Shown: piece by piece, positions 41,824 through 50,905 of the stretch | Layout of the letters: each line of letters opens with the position of its first letter | Numbering within the stretch: position 1 is the first letter of the stretch | NCBI GenBank assembly: GCA_041695085.1 | Contig: JBGFRO010000006.1 | Span: 1-64,000, forward strand | Reading direction: 5' to 3' | DNA length: 64,000 nucleotides | Source of the DNA: DYFT01 sp041695085 | GTDB taxonomy: Bacteria; Bacteroidota; Ignavibacteria; UBA10030 | Position numbers and translations under genes: made by a program | Notes under the pieces: generated by a model | Database searches by the model: none | Told to the model about the DNA's origin: nothing | The model's input: the letters and a program-made list of their open reading frames with translations, nothing else

Positions 41824-42429
41824 ATGGGGTTGTTTGAGAAAAAACTGGAGGTCAAAGGTGTGAACGCCTTCGGCAAGCCAAAGGTTCCTCCCGGGCAAAC
41901 GCCGACTTCCAAGTTCCCGGTGTTGACGTACGGTGAGACGCAGAGAATTCGTAGAGAAGATTGGAGTCTCTCTGTGTGGGGATCGGTAGAAGAAGAGAGG
42001 ACATGGAACTGGGATGAATTTTTGAAGCTTCCCCAAACGAAAATCCGAGCCGACTTCCATTGTGTGACGCATTGGAGCCGTTTCGATGACGAGTGGGAAG
42101 GGGTATTATTCCGCGACCTTGTCCGGCACATCAAACTCAAACCTGAAGCGAAATTCGTCCTCCAACACGCCTATGGCGGATACACAACAAATCTCCCGCT
42201 CGACTGGATGATCAAGGAAGATGTGATTCTTGCTCACACCTTCAACTCTGAACCCTTGCCGGAGGAGCATGGCGGTCCTGTGCGCGTCTTCACCCCTCGC
42301 CGTTATGCCTGGAAGGGAGCGAAGTGGATCCGGGGATTCGAGTTCCTTGCCAAGGATCGACCGGGGTTTTGGGAGATGAACGGTTACAGCAACACCGCCG
42401 ATCCGTGGAAAGAGGAGCGGTTTTGGTAG
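41824..42429 (+). CDS. Sulfite-oxidase-fold molybdopterin-dependent oxidoreductase
   Basis: A 201-residue single-domain enzyme of the oxidoreductase molybdopterin-binding family (as in sulfite oxidase and MsrP/YedY). The Mo-coordinating Cys is C80 in RADFHCVTHWSRFD, followed by WEGVLFRDLV, the pterin-binding YTTNLPLDWM, HGGPVRVFTPRRYAWKGAKW and the closing GFWEMNGYSNTADPW. No signal peptide or twin-arginine motif is present, so it appears to be cytoplasmic, unlike MsrP. Its substrate is unknown. The location behind four cofactor genes and a cytochrome fits a small molybdenum-dependent redox unit. Confidence 0.9.
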   Translation: MGLFEKKLEVKGVNAFGKPKVPPGQTPTSKFPVLTYGETQRIRREDWSLSVWGSVEEERTWNWDEFLKLPQTKIRADFHCVTHWSRFDDEWEGVLFRDLVRHIKLKPEAKFVLQHAYGGYTTNLPLDWMIKEDVILAHTFNSEPLPEEHGGPVRVFTPRRYAWKGAKWIRGFEFLAKDRPGFWEMNGYSNTADPWKEERFW

Positions 42430-42466
42430 GTCGAGTTCACAGCAACCATTCAACGAAGACGGAGAA

Positions 42467-42937
42467 ATGATGTCCAAACTGACCTGCGCGATCCTTCTCG
42501 TAGTCGTCATAGCCGGGTGCAGATCAAGCCGGCCCGAGCCGGCGCTCTTCCCGGAAACCATTCCGCCGAACCACTGTCGTGTTGTCGGCACGGTGATGGC
42601 GATTGATCCCTCTCTTTCTTCCGCTCAGCCAAATGACCCGTGCGCCAAGGCACCGTGTCGGGCCTCCATTCGAATCGACGAGGTGGTCGGATACGGGGCG
42701 GCATTTACACCGCCGCTTTCGAAGGGAGACGTCATCGAGGTACAGTTTGCTTTCACGACGGGGGACACAAGGAGCATCTTCCCCGACTTGGCGCAGCATT
42801 TTCCCGGCGTAACAACCGGTACGAAGGTGAAGGCCGATCTCCAATCGAACGATGCGCGCAAAGGGAGCGAGAGTGGGAGAAACATCTTTACCATCTTTTT
42901 CTATCAAGTTCAACCATCATCCACGGAGGCGAAATGA
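42467..42937 (+). CDS. Hypothetical lipoprotein
   Basis: A 156-residue exported protein with a lipobox (VVVIAGC, Cys 18). The mature part has four further Cys residues (HCRV, DPCAKAPCR) and a beta-rich body: IRIDEVVGYGAAF, LSKGDVIEVQFAFTTGD and GTKVKADLQ, suggesting an OB-like or other small barrel. I do not recognise the family. The stop overlaps the next gene (ATGA), so the two are translationally coupled. Confidence 0.75.
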   Translation: MMSKLTCAILLVVVIAGCRSSRPEPALFPETIPPNHCRVVGTVMAIDPSLSSAQPNDPCAKAPCRASIRIDEVVGYGAAFTPPLSKGDVIEVQFAFTTGDTRSIFPDLAQHFPGVTTGTKVKADLQSNDARKGSESGRNIFTIFFYQVQPSSTEAK

Positions 42938-45708
42938 AACATTTGCGGCTTCATCTTATTATGCTGGTCGTGGCCGCTCTTGCGACGTCCACATACTTTT
43001 TCTCTGCAACAACGAGTTATGATCGTGCGCGATGGAATCTCAAACAAGTGAAGAAATCGTTCCGGTCAGCCGATAATCCACACGGCCGATGGGAGTATGA
43101 ACGAATGATGCTGGTCGATCCGGCGACCGGCGAGATACCGGCGAACATTCGGCAACGCGAACTTGAATTTGCCGAGACGTTGCCTTCACGAGAGCGGAGG
43201 TCCATTCTGAACAAAGGAACCGGCACCGTTGCAGCGACCTGGACCTCACGCGGTCCGTTCAATGTCGGCGGCCGCACTCGCGCACTTGCTTACGATATCT
43301 CTAACGACAACATCATCCTTGCCGGCGGCGTCTCTGGAGGAATGTGGCGCTCCACGAACGGCGGCTCGTCGTGGACTCGCACGACCAGCCTCGCTATCTC
43401 CGTCCAAAGCGTTACGTGCCTTGCACAAGATACACGGTCGGGCAAGACGAACACATGGTATTACGGCACGGGCGAGTTTCTCGGGAATTCCGCGACCGGA
43501 GGCGGACCGGGCTTCTATCACGGAGACGGCATCTACAAGTCGACTGATGGCGGGATAACGTGGAATGTCCTCTCCTCCACCGTCTCCGGAACGCCGCACC
43601 AATGGGATGGGGATTTTGATTATGTCTGGAATATCGTTGTGGATCGGTCGAACACAACGCAGGACGAGGTTTACGCCGCTGTGTACGGCGGCATTAAACG
43701 ATCGACGAACGGCGGAACCTCATGGTCGAATAGTCTGGTCGCCGATCAAAACCTCGCCTCAGGGGCATTCGTAGATGTTGCCATCACATCGAACGGCGTC
43801 GTGTACGGAACGGTCAGTTCCGACGCTACATCGCAAGAAGGAATTTTTCGTTCGACAGACGGGGTGACGTGGAGTAACATTACCCCGGCAGGATTTCCAT
43901 CCATCTATCGAAGAATCGTCATCGGCATCGCGCCATCCAATGAAAACATCGTCTATTTTCTTGCTGAGACTCCAAGCAGCGGCGTTCACGGTCACAGCCT
44001 GTGGCTCTACAACGCTTCCACGGGCACATGGACGGATCGGTCGGTCAACATCCCTTCTTTTGGCGGTGCGGTGGGCAACTTCGATTCTCAACGATCGTAT
44101 GATCTCGTCATCCGAGTGAAGCCGGATGACCCGAATTTCGTTTTGATCGGAGGGACAAATCTCTATCGCTCCACGGACGGTTTTGCCACGGCAGCGAATG
44201 TGAGTTGGATTGGCGGATACTCACCCGCCAACGACATCAGCCGCTATCCCAACCAACATCCCGATCAGCATGCACTCATCTTTCATCCTTCCAATCCGAA
44301 TGTGCTCTTGGCCGGTCATGATGGGGGAGTCAGCAGGACGACAAACATCCAGGCGACCAGCGTCTCGTGGACGCTCCTGAACAACGGCTACCTTACGACC
44401 CAATTCTACACCCTCGCGGTCGATCAAGCGACGGCAGGAAATAACGTGGTGATAGGAGGGATGCAGGATAACGGAACCTATTTCGTGAACAGCGCTTCCC
44501 CTACGGCTTCGTGGACAGACATCTTTTCGGGAGACGGAGCTTATTGTGCCATCACCGATAACCGGACAGCCTATTACGTCTCCAGTCAAAATGGGACGAC
44601 GTATCGTCTTGTTCTTTCCTCGACGGGATCACTCCAGGCATTTCGTAACGTGACACCCGCGAACGCGAGCGGATTTCTTTTCATTAATCCTTTCCAACTC
44701 GATCCGAACGATAATCGTCGAATGTACATGGCGGGTGGTCGTACCATCTGGCGAAATAACGATCTCTCTGCTGTCGCGAACAACAACGACAACAACAAGC
44801 TCACAACAAACTGGGATTCTCTCTCGACTTCCACAATATCAAATGGATCGATCACTTCGCTGGCCGTCTCTCGCACGCCGGCAAATCGATTGTATTTCGG
44901 GACATCGGCCGGTCAAGCGTATCGGATGGAGAACGCTCATATGGGCAATCCGACCCGAAGCTCGATTACCGGTTTCGGTTTTCCATCAAACGGGTTTGTG
45001 AGTTGTATCGCGATTGATCCGGCGAACGCGGACAACGTTCTTCTTGTATTCTCCAACTACAACGTTCACAGTCTGTTCTGGAGCACCAACGGCGGCACAA
45101 GTTGGACGACGGTGGGAGGAAACCTCGAACAGAATCCGGATGGAACGGGGAATGGTCCTTCCGTGCGATGGGCAACGATCTTACCGACGGGCACCTCGAC
45201 GATGTATCTCGTCGGGACGAGTGTCGGTCTCTACTCGACGACCACACTGAATGGCATGCAAACCGTGTGGGCACAGGAAGGAGCGAACGTCATCGGTAAA
45301 GTCGTTGTGCCGATGGTCATCTCCCGGCCGGTGGATGGTCTCGTTGTTGCCGGAACTCACGCCAACGGGATCTATACGGCAACGATCACCGGAAGCACGA
45401 GCGTGGAATTGGTTGATGGTTTTCCGCCAGAGCGGTTCGAACTGCTGCAGAACTATCCGAATCCGTTTAATCCAACAACGACAATACGATTTTCACTCCC
45501 ATCTGCCCGCAAAGTGAGACTCGTCGTCATCGATGTTGCAGGTCGGGTGGTGCGTGAGCTGGTCGACGAAGAGAAGGCGCCGGGAACCTACTCGGTGGTC
45601 TGGAACGGAAAAGATCGGAGCGGGTTTGACGTTGGCAGCGGAACGTACTTTTACCGATTGGAGTCTGGTGGTGATCGCTCGGTGCGAAGGATGATATTGG
45701 TGCGTTAA
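42934..45708 (+). CDS. Large secreted beta-propeller (BNR/sortilin-like) protein with T9SS sorting tail
   Basis: A 924-residue secreted protein. After a signal peptide (LIMLVVAALATSTYFFSA) and a 60-residue pro-region come repeated propeller blades marked by Asp-box-like SxDGGxTW motifs: MWRSTNGGSSWTR, IYKSTDGGITW, IKRSTNGGTSWS, IFRSTDGVTWS, LYRSTDGFAT, FWSTNGGTSWTT. The last 90 residues form a type A T9SS C-terminal domain (LLQNYPNPFNPTTTIRFSL ... GTYFYRLESGG), the signal for export and attachment by the type IX system. No glycosidase active site is evident, so it may bind or display rather than cut. GGAGG precedes the ATG. Confidence 0.9.
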   Translation: MKHLRLHLIMLVVAALATSTYFFSATTSYDRARWNLKQVKKSFRSADNPHGRWEYERMMLVDPATGEIPANIRQRELEFAETLPSRERRSILNKGTGTVAATWTSRGPFNVGGRTRALAYDISNDNIILAGGVSGGMWRSTNGGSSWTRTTSLAISVQSVTCLAQDTRSGKTNTWYYGTGEFLGNSATGGGPGFYHGDGIYKSTDGGITWNVLSSTVSGTPHQWDGDFDYVWNIVVDRSNTTQDEVYAAVYGGIKRSTNGGTSWSNSLVADQNLASGAFVDVAITSNGVVYGTVSSDATSQEGIFRSTDGVTWSNITPAGFPSIYRRIVIGIAPSNENIVYFLAETPSSGVHGHSLWLYNASTGTWTDRSVNIPSFGGAVGNFDSQRSYDLVIRVKPDDPNFVLIGGTNLYRSTDGFATAANVSWIGGYSPANDISRYPNQHPDQHALIFHPSNPNVLLAGHDGGVSRTTNIQATSVSWTLLNNGYLTTQFYTLAVDQATAGNNVVIGGMQDNGTYFVNSASPTASWTDIFSGDGAYCAITDNRTAYYVSSQNGTTYRLVLSSTGSLQAFRNVTPANASGFLFINPFQLDPNDNRRMYMAGGRTIWRNNDLSAVANNNDNNKLTTNWDSLSTSTISNGSITSLAVSRTPANRLYFGTSAGQAYRMENAHMGNPTRSSITGFGFPSNGFVSCIAIDPANADNVLLVFSNYNVHSLFWSTNGGTSWTTVGGNLEQNPDGTGNGPSVRWATILPTGTSTMYLVGTSVGLYSTTTLNGMQTVWAQEGANVIGKVVVPMVISRPVDGLVVAGTHANGIYTATITGSTSVELVDGFPPERFELLQNYPNPFNPTTTIRFSLPSARKVRLVVIDVAGRVVRELVDEEKAPGTYSVVWNGKDRSGFDVGSGTYFYRLESGGDRSVRRMILVR

Positions 45709-45767
45709 CGAAGGCAAGTCCGGTCACGATCCCCGTGTTCGTATTTCGCATTTCAGAGGGAGTACCC

Positions 45768-46118
45768 ATGCGCGTGACATTCTTGATGATGCTGATCTTC
45801 ATTTTGTCGTGTTCCTCATCGATGAACCTAACAAGAGAAGAGGCTGCAAAACTGGATCCGGTCCTCCACAAAATCTTTCTTTCCGGTGAGTCGGACGAAT
45901 CGCAACTCGATGTCGGGAGAAGGAAAGATGGAGAAAAGGAGTACGCTGTCATCATCCGTACGTCGGATGTGGAGGCATTGCGGTCTTCCGGCATCACGCC
46001 GGGGAGCGTTTTTGACGACGTTGTGACGGCGCGTGTGACGAAGAACGAATTGAGGAAAGTACTGAGACTTTCCGCCGTTCGAGCCGTACAAAACGGTTCG
46101 AAAAACGTTTTGCACTAA
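45768..46118 (+). CDS. Stand-alone subtilase-prodomain (inhibitor I9)-like lipoprotein
   Basis: A 116-residue protein with a lipobox (LIFILSC, Cys 15) and a mature part that matches the prodomain of the subtilase encoded next: shared blocks are EAAKLxP, TSDVEAxRxxG, VTARxTxxEL and an end with VRxxxxGSxN. Free-standing I9-type domains in other organisms act as protease inhibitors or folding helpers. Since it is membrane-anchored and located 36 bases before the subtilase gene, I infer a role in folding or in holding back that protease until it is exported. The start is taken at the ATG after GAGGGAG. Confidence 0.75.
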   Translation: MRVTFLMMLIFILSCSSSMNLTREEAAKLDPVLHKIFLSGESDESQLDVGRRKDGEKEYAVIIRTSDVEALRSSGITPGSVFDDVVTARVTKNELRKVLRLSAVRAVQNGSKNVLH

Positions 46119-46154
46119 GCGGATGGGCCATCAATCTTCAGGAAGGGCATGCCT

Positions 46155-48950
46155 ATGAAGTGGTTTCTGCGTGCAGTGATTTTTCTGGTGGTTGCTGTCG
46201 GTGTCGCGTTGGGACAAAGTCTCAACAAGCATGAAGCTGCGAAACTTCATCCCACGTTCCAAGCCGTCCTCTCACATCACACGTCTCAGCGTGCGATCCA
46301 GTCAAGCGTTATGCCTCCGGAGGCTGTTGCCCTCTCGCAACATGGCGAACCTGTCTACGAGGCTATCATTTTGACGAGTGATGTCGAGGCAGTTCGCCGG
46401 GCGGGGGTGCATGTCAATTCTGCATTTGAGTCGTTTGTGACGGCTCGTCTGACGGCCGAGGAGTTGCTTCGATTGGTCAGAATGCCGGGGGTGCGTTCCA
46501 TCGATCCCGGTTCGATCAATTTTCCCCAGCTTGATTTGAGTGTGCCGGAGATGGGTGTGAATCTGCTGCACTCTGGATTTCTTAACAACACGTCGTACAA
46601 AGGGAAAGGAGTCATTGTTGTCATCTACGACACCGGCATCGATTTTCGTCATCTGGACTTTCGGGATCCTCTCGATACAACGAAGAGCAGAATCCTCTTC
46701 ATTTGGGACCAGACGATAACGGCGGGAGCGGGCGAAAATCCACCCGCGGGGTACTCATACGGAGTCGAGTACACGAAAGCGCATATCGAAGATGAGATCG
46801 ATGGAACACCCAAAGGGTACGTTCGCCAGCGCGATACGAACGGACACGGCACCCACGTCGCCGGAACGGCGGTCGGAAATGGCGCTTCCTATGGATTCAA
46901 GTACATCGGTGTGGCGCCGGAAGCGGATATCATTGTTGTCAAAGGGGGAGATGGTTCGTTCAGCGAGCCGCGAATGATCGATGGGCTGAACTATGCCCGA
47001 ACAAAGGCGCTAGAGCGTGCAAAGCCGGTCGTTGTGAATTGGAGCATTGGTGGACAGAGCGGTCCACACGATGGAACGCGCAGCTACGAAGTAGCGGTCA
47101 ATCATTTCGTTGGAAGCCCGGGACGCGTGGTTGCCATTTCCGCCGGCAACGATGGTGCGAGTCCTATCCATGTCGGCGGCAATTTGTCATCAGGAGCTAC
47201 CGCCACATTTACTCTTACCGTCCCATCCTACACGCCAACGTCCGGCACGGCGAACGATCAGTTTTTGCTCGATCTCTGGTTCGATGGTCCGACGAACGCA
47301 ACCATTACCGCCACCGTAACATCCCCGGGAGGCGTCACCTACACGCGCAGCCGTGACGAAACCGGAACGGCACCGAATACCACAGATGGCACGATTGATC
47401 TCTACAACTACGTCAGTAACCTCAACGGACAGCGCAACATCCTGCTGTACGTGCGCGATGCAACGGCGAGCAGCCCCGCTCCGAGATCGGGCACGTGGAC
47501 CCTCACACTCTCGAATGTCGGAGCTTCGATGCAGTACGATGGGTGGCTCGCGCTCCGGACCGTTGGAAACCAGACCGTCACTCTGAGCGGCGGCAACACA
47601 AGCAAGACGGTCTCGATGCCCGGCACGGCTCAGGGCGCTATCACGGTTGCATCGTATGTCACAAAGTGGAGCTGGACGGCATATGACGGACGAGGTTGGA
47701 CCTACACAGGCACAAATAGAACGTCAAACATCTCAACTTTTAGTAGCATCGGACCGACTCGTGACGGGAGAATGAAGCCGGACATTGCCGCTCCTGGTCA
47801 AGGGATCTCCGCTGCCCTGTCGGCCGCCGTCGATACAAGCACGTTAACGACACGCATGATGCCGGGAATACGACACTACCTAACACAGGGCACGAGCATG
47901 TCGTCTCCACACGTTGCAGGAGTTGCAGCTCTGATGCTCGGCGCAAAACCGACATTGACAGCGGAGGAGATCAAATCCTATCTTGTCTCGACCGCTCAGA
48001 GTGACCGTTTCACTGGTTCTCTCCCAAACGTCGTGTGGGGCTACGGGAAAGCAGATGCTTATCGCGCGCTCGAAAAGGTCGTTGGTGGAGCCGGCGCGGC
48101 GCGGGCAACACTCTCTTACGCCGGTCCATCCCGCTTTTTCATCACTCTCCCCTCAACAAATCAGAAATTCGCGATGCGATTTACGCCGACATTTTCAGGA
48201 AGAGTCGCTTCCATTTCTCTCCACTTGAATAGCAGTGCGAGTGCTATCAAAGGAAATGGATCGCTTGCTGTTTCTATTACTGAGAATATTGCTGGATCTA
48301 TCGGTGGCATACCGGGAGCACAACGAGGAGGCAGCATCACGGTACCATTTTCCTCACTCACACGGGGTTCCTCAAATGTCATTGATTTCACGTTTGCGAA
48401 CGTTTCGGTTGTAAATGGTGAGGACTTCCATGTCGTCTGGGAAGTGATAGGTACCGTAGGCGACACACTTCAGTTTCTTCTCGATGATGGAACAACAAGC
48501 CCCACAAATCGAGCCTCGGCCTTCCGGAACGGAGTGAACGGCCTTGGTTGGTACAACAGAGCCGATCCCAATTATCAATCTGGCCGAACGCCCTCGTTTG
48601 AGAATTTTCTCGTCTCCGTTGTTATCGCTTCACCGACGACAGGTGTCTATCGGATTTCCGAAAGGACACCTTCCTCGTTTTTGTTAGAACAAAACTATCC
48701 AAATCCATTCAATCCGACAACGACGATTCGTTACGCTCTTCCCGCGCAAGGCCACGTTCGCCTGCGCGTCTTTGACGTTGTCGGTAGAGAGGTGGCTACG
48801 TTGGTGAACGAGGAGCAGTCCGCAGGAGTCTATCGCATCGAGTGGGATGGAAAGAACGGGTTCGGTGACCCGGTTGCGACGGGAGTCTATTTTTACCGCC
48901 TTGAGAGCGGAAGCTTTGTTCAAACCCACAAGATGCTCTTGCTCCGTTAA
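46155..48950 (+). CDS. Subtilisin-like serine protease (S8) with T9SS sorting tail
   Basis: A 931-residue secreted protease. In order: signal peptide (VIFLVVAVGVALGQ), I9-like prodomain (about 20-115), peptidase S8 core with catalytic D159 (VIYDTGIDFRHLDF), H231 (GHGTHVAGTAVG) and S581 (GTSMSSPHVAG), then a beta domain and a C-terminal type A T9SS domain (LLEQNYPNPFNPTTTIRYAL). Between H231 and S581 lies an inserted beta-sandwich of about 150 residues (near 350-480) that resembles a P-type or PA-like domain. I prefer the ATG at 46155 because AGGAAGG is eight bases before it; the ATG at 46149 adds two residues. It lies directly after the prodomain-like lipoprotein gene. Confidence 0.95.
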   Translation: MKWFLRAVIFLVVAVGVALGQSLNKHEAAKLHPTFQAVLSHHTSQRAIQSSVMPPEAVALSQHGEPVYEAIILTSDVEAVRRAGVHVNSAFESFVTARLTAEELLRLVRMPGVRSIDPGSINFPQLDLSVPEMGVNLLHSGFLNNTSYKGKGVIVVIYDTGIDFRHLDFRDPLDTTKSRILFIWDQTITAGAGENPPAGYSYGVEYTKAHIEDEIDGTPKGYVRQRDTNGHGTHVAGTAVGNGASYGFKYIGVAPEADIIVVKGGDGSFSEPRMIDGLNYARTKALERAKPVVVNWSIGGQSGPHDGTRSYEVAVNHFVGSPGRVVAISAGNDGASPIHVGGNLSSGATATFTLTVPSYTPTSGTANDQFLLDLWFDGPTNATITATVTSPGGVTYTRSRDETGTAPNTTDGTIDLYNYVSNLNGQRNILLYVRDATASSPAPRSGTWTLTLSNVGASMQYDGWLALRTVGNQTVTLSGGNTSKTVSMPGTAQGAITVASYVTKWSWTAYDGRGWTYTGTNRTSNISTFSSIGPTRDGRMKPDIAAPGQGISAALSAAVDTSTLTTRMMPGIRHYLTQGTSMSSPHVAGVAALMLGAKPTLTAEEIKSYLVSTAQSDRFTGSLPNVVWGYGKADAYRALEKVVGGAGAARATLSYAGPSRFFITLPSTNQKFAMRFTPTFSGRVASISLHLNSSASAIKGNGSLAVSITENIAGSIGGIPGAQRGGSITVPFSSLTRGSSNVIDFTFANVSVVNGEDFHVVWEVIGTVGDTLQFLLDDGTTSPTNRASAFRNGVNGLGWYNRADPNYQSGRTPSFENFLVSVVIASPTTGVYRISERTPSSFLLEQNYPNPFNPTTTIRYALPAQGHVRLRVFDVVGREVATLVNEEQSAGVYRIEWDGKNGFGDPVATGVYFYRLESGSFVQTHKMLLLR

Positions 48951-48972
48951 GGGCGCGTGATCGAACCGATTT

Positions 48973-48991
48973 GCACAGATTGACGCAGATT
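48973..48991. repeat. Short direct repeat in an intergenic gap
   Basis: GCACAGATT and GACGCAGATT lie in tandem within the 202-base gap between the subtilase and aminopeptidase genes. The gap also holds GTCCGTGGTTCGTGTTTCAT near 49100. Both wordings are of the kind seen in dispersed intergenic repeats; no gene or clear promoter was found in the gap. Confidence 0.35.
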
Positions 48992-49152
48992 GTCAAAGAT
49001 GGAATGATTGCAGCGTTGGTAGGTGTTGCACTTCTTGAGTAGTCGGTTGGAAGAACAGATCTGAGCGTCTGATACAGGTTGAGTAACCAAGTCGTGTCGT
49101 CCGTGGTTCGTGTTTCATCATACCATCCTCTTTATCTGAAAGGAAAAAGCAG

Positions 49153-50589
49153 ATGATTCAACGCCGTTTCCAAGTCCAGTTGTTTCTCTTATTTCTAGCT
49201 TCATCACTTCTCGCCCAGGATCTTCGATACATCGAGTACGACACAGATCTCATCAAACCGGAGGTGTACAAAGCTCGACGCGAGCGATTGATGGAGAAGT
49301 TGGGGAAGGATGCCGTTGCTGTCTTCTACGCCGCGCCGGAACGAAACCGGAATTGGTCTGTCGATTACCACTATCGACAAGACGATAACTTCTACTACCT
49401 CACAGGGTTTACGGAGCCCAACTCGATTCTGATGCTTATTCCCAACGGCACTTCTGTACAAAGCCACAAGGACACGACGGAGATGGTGACAGTGAAGGAG
49501 ATTCTCTTTGTACAGCGACGCGATCCTGCACGAGAACAATGGGACGGCAGGAATTACGGTCCGGAAGGAGCAATGAAGTTGCGTGGACTCGAATACGCTA
49601 CTACGAACGACCGTTTTCAGGCGATGCTGGTGCCGCTGATCGTGCGGTCAGGAGCGAAAGCAGTTTACGTGCCAACGTTCAAGTCCGATTTTACCGGCAC
49701 GATAGCCGATCTGATGCGGCCGTTTCGGAATTTTATGGAGGGACGGATGGGAGCGAATATCGAGTTTCGCGATCCTACGCACCTCGTTCGTGCAATGCGC
49801 ATCATTAAATCGCCGGAAGAAATCGAGCTGTTGAAGAAAGCAACCGAGATCAGCGTGGTTGCACACAATCAGGCGATGATGTCGGTTGAGCCGGAGATGG
49901 GGGAGTTTGAAGTCGGGGCAGTCTATGAATATGTGTTCCGCAAATTGGGAGCCGAATATTCCGGATATCCGTGCATCGTTGGATCGAGGGAGAACTCGGT
50001 GATCTTGCACTACAATACCAACCGCCGCATCATCAAGGATGGAGATCTGGTGTTGGCCGATTGTGCAGCGGAGTATCACGGTTATTCGAGCGATGTTACG
50101 CGAACCTATCCTGCCAATGGCAAGTTCAGCAAGGAGCAGCGGGAGATCTATCAGATTGTGTTGGATGCACAGAAGGCGGCCATCGCGAGGATCAAACCGG
50201 GCGTGCGGTGGTCTGCCGTCTCTGAAGCAGCGGATAGCGTGCTGATAGACGGGTTGGTACGATTGGGTTTGATAAAGGAACGGACGCGCAGTGAACTCAG
50301 GAAGTTCTATATGCATGGGCTGGGGCATCCGGTGGGACTCAACGTACACGATGTGGGTCAGCCTGTGATGGAACCGGGTATGCTGTATACCGTTGAACCG
50401 GGTCTTTACATCATGGAGAATCTCGAAGGGGTGCCTGCGAAGTATCACAACATTGGTGTACGGATCGAAGATGTAATTCTGGTAACGCAGGATGGAAACG
50501 TCAATCTCTCCGCCGACGCTCCGCGCGAGATCGATGAGATTGAACGGTTGATGAAGAAAAAAGGGGTGGGGAATTTCCCGCTGAAGTAG
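49153..50589 (+). CDS. Exported Xaa-Pro aminopeptidase (M24B)
   Basis: A 478-residue metallopeptidase that removes N-terminal residues before proline. A signal peptide (VQLFLLFLASSLLAQ) points to the periplasm or exterior, unlike cytoplasmic PepP. The N-terminal aminopeptidase-P domain has YHYRQDDNFYYLTGFTEPNS, and the pita-bread fold shows the five metal ligands: Asp in LVLADCAAEYHGY, Asp in SSDVTRTYP, His in MHGLGHPVGLNVHDVG, Glu in TVEPGLYI and Glu in GVRIEDVI. AAAGGA lies before the ATG. Along with the subtilase it may help to digest external peptides, matching CstA-type uptake. Confidence 0.94.
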   Translation: MIQRRFQVQLFLLFLASSLLAQDLRYIEYDTDLIKPEVYKARRERLMEKLGKDAVAVFYAAPERNRNWSVDYHYRQDDNFYYLTGFTEPNSILMLIPNGTSVQSHKDTTEMVTVKEILFVQRRDPAREQWDGRNYGPEGAMKLRGLEYATTNDRFQAMLVPLIVRSGAKAVYVPTFKSDFTGTIADLMRPFRNFMEGRMGANIEFRDPTHLVRAMRIIKSPEEIELLKKATEISVVAHNQAMMSVEPEMGEFEVGAVYEYVFRKLGAEYSGYPCIVGSRENSVILHYNTNRRIIKDGDLVLADCAAEYHGYSSDVTRTYPANGKFSKEQREIYQIVLDAQKAAIARIKPGVRWSAVSEAADSVLIDGLVRLGLIKERTRSELRKFYMHGLGHPVGLNVHDVGQPVMEPGMLYTVEPGLYIMENLEGVPAKYHNIGVRIEDVILVTQDGNVNLSADAPREIDEIERLMKKKGVGNFPLK

Positions 50590-50610
50590 ATAGCTTCATC
50601 ATAACGTTGC

Positions 50611-50652
50611 GCAAAAAAGAAAACGCCCCTTTCAGAAATCGAAAGGGGCGTT
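50611..50652 (-). terminator. Intrinsic terminator after rpsU
   Basis: A perfect 12-bp inverted repeat (AACGCCCCTTTC at 50622-50633, GAAAGGGGCGTT at 50641-50652) with a seven-base loop. On the minus strand a U-rich run (TTCTTTTTTGC) follows, so it ends the rpsU transcript; on the plus strand the tail is poor, but the hairpin may still help to end the aminopeptidase transcript. Confidence 0.85.
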
Positions 50653-50682
50653 GTGTCTGACGCTGGAGTTGAATGAGGTGAA

Positions 50683-50880
50683 TTACATGGCCTCTTCCAT
50701 CATTGCCCGTTGAGCGCGGCGGATCGCTTTTACTTTCTTCATACGTCGCTTCACGGAAGGCTTCGTGAAGAAGGTTCGCTTTTTGAACTCCTTCAACACG
50801 CCGGAGCGTTCGTATTTCTTCTTGAAGCGCCGGATTGCCTTGTCGATGGGCTCATTGTCACCAATGATGATGCCTACCAA
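50683..50880 (-). CDS. rpsU: 30S ribosomal protein bS21
   Basis: A 65-residue, very basic ribosomal protein with the bS21 pattern (VGIIIGDNEPIDKAIRRFKK, KRTFFTKPSVKRR). I place the start at TTG (50880) because a strong AGGAGG ribosome binding site lies eight bases before it and the family begins near this Val-Gly-Ile; the in-frame GTG at 50889 overlaps the AGGAGGTG itself and cannot be used properly. A TTG start on a highly expressed ribosomal gene is unusual. The zinc-ribbon gene upstream ends 25 bases before it. Confidence 0.92.
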   Translation of the reverse strand: MVGIIIGDNEPIDKAIRRFKKKYERSGVLKEFKKRTFFTKPSVKRRMKKVKAIRRAQRAMMEEAM

Positions 50881-50905
50881 GAAATTCACCTCCTATCGGG
50901 TTACC

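Noticed and set aside
49648..50448. 266-residue minus-strand frame inside the aminopeptidase gene
   Set aside because: The plus-strand M24 gene shows all five metal ligands; the antisense frame has His-rich shadow composition.
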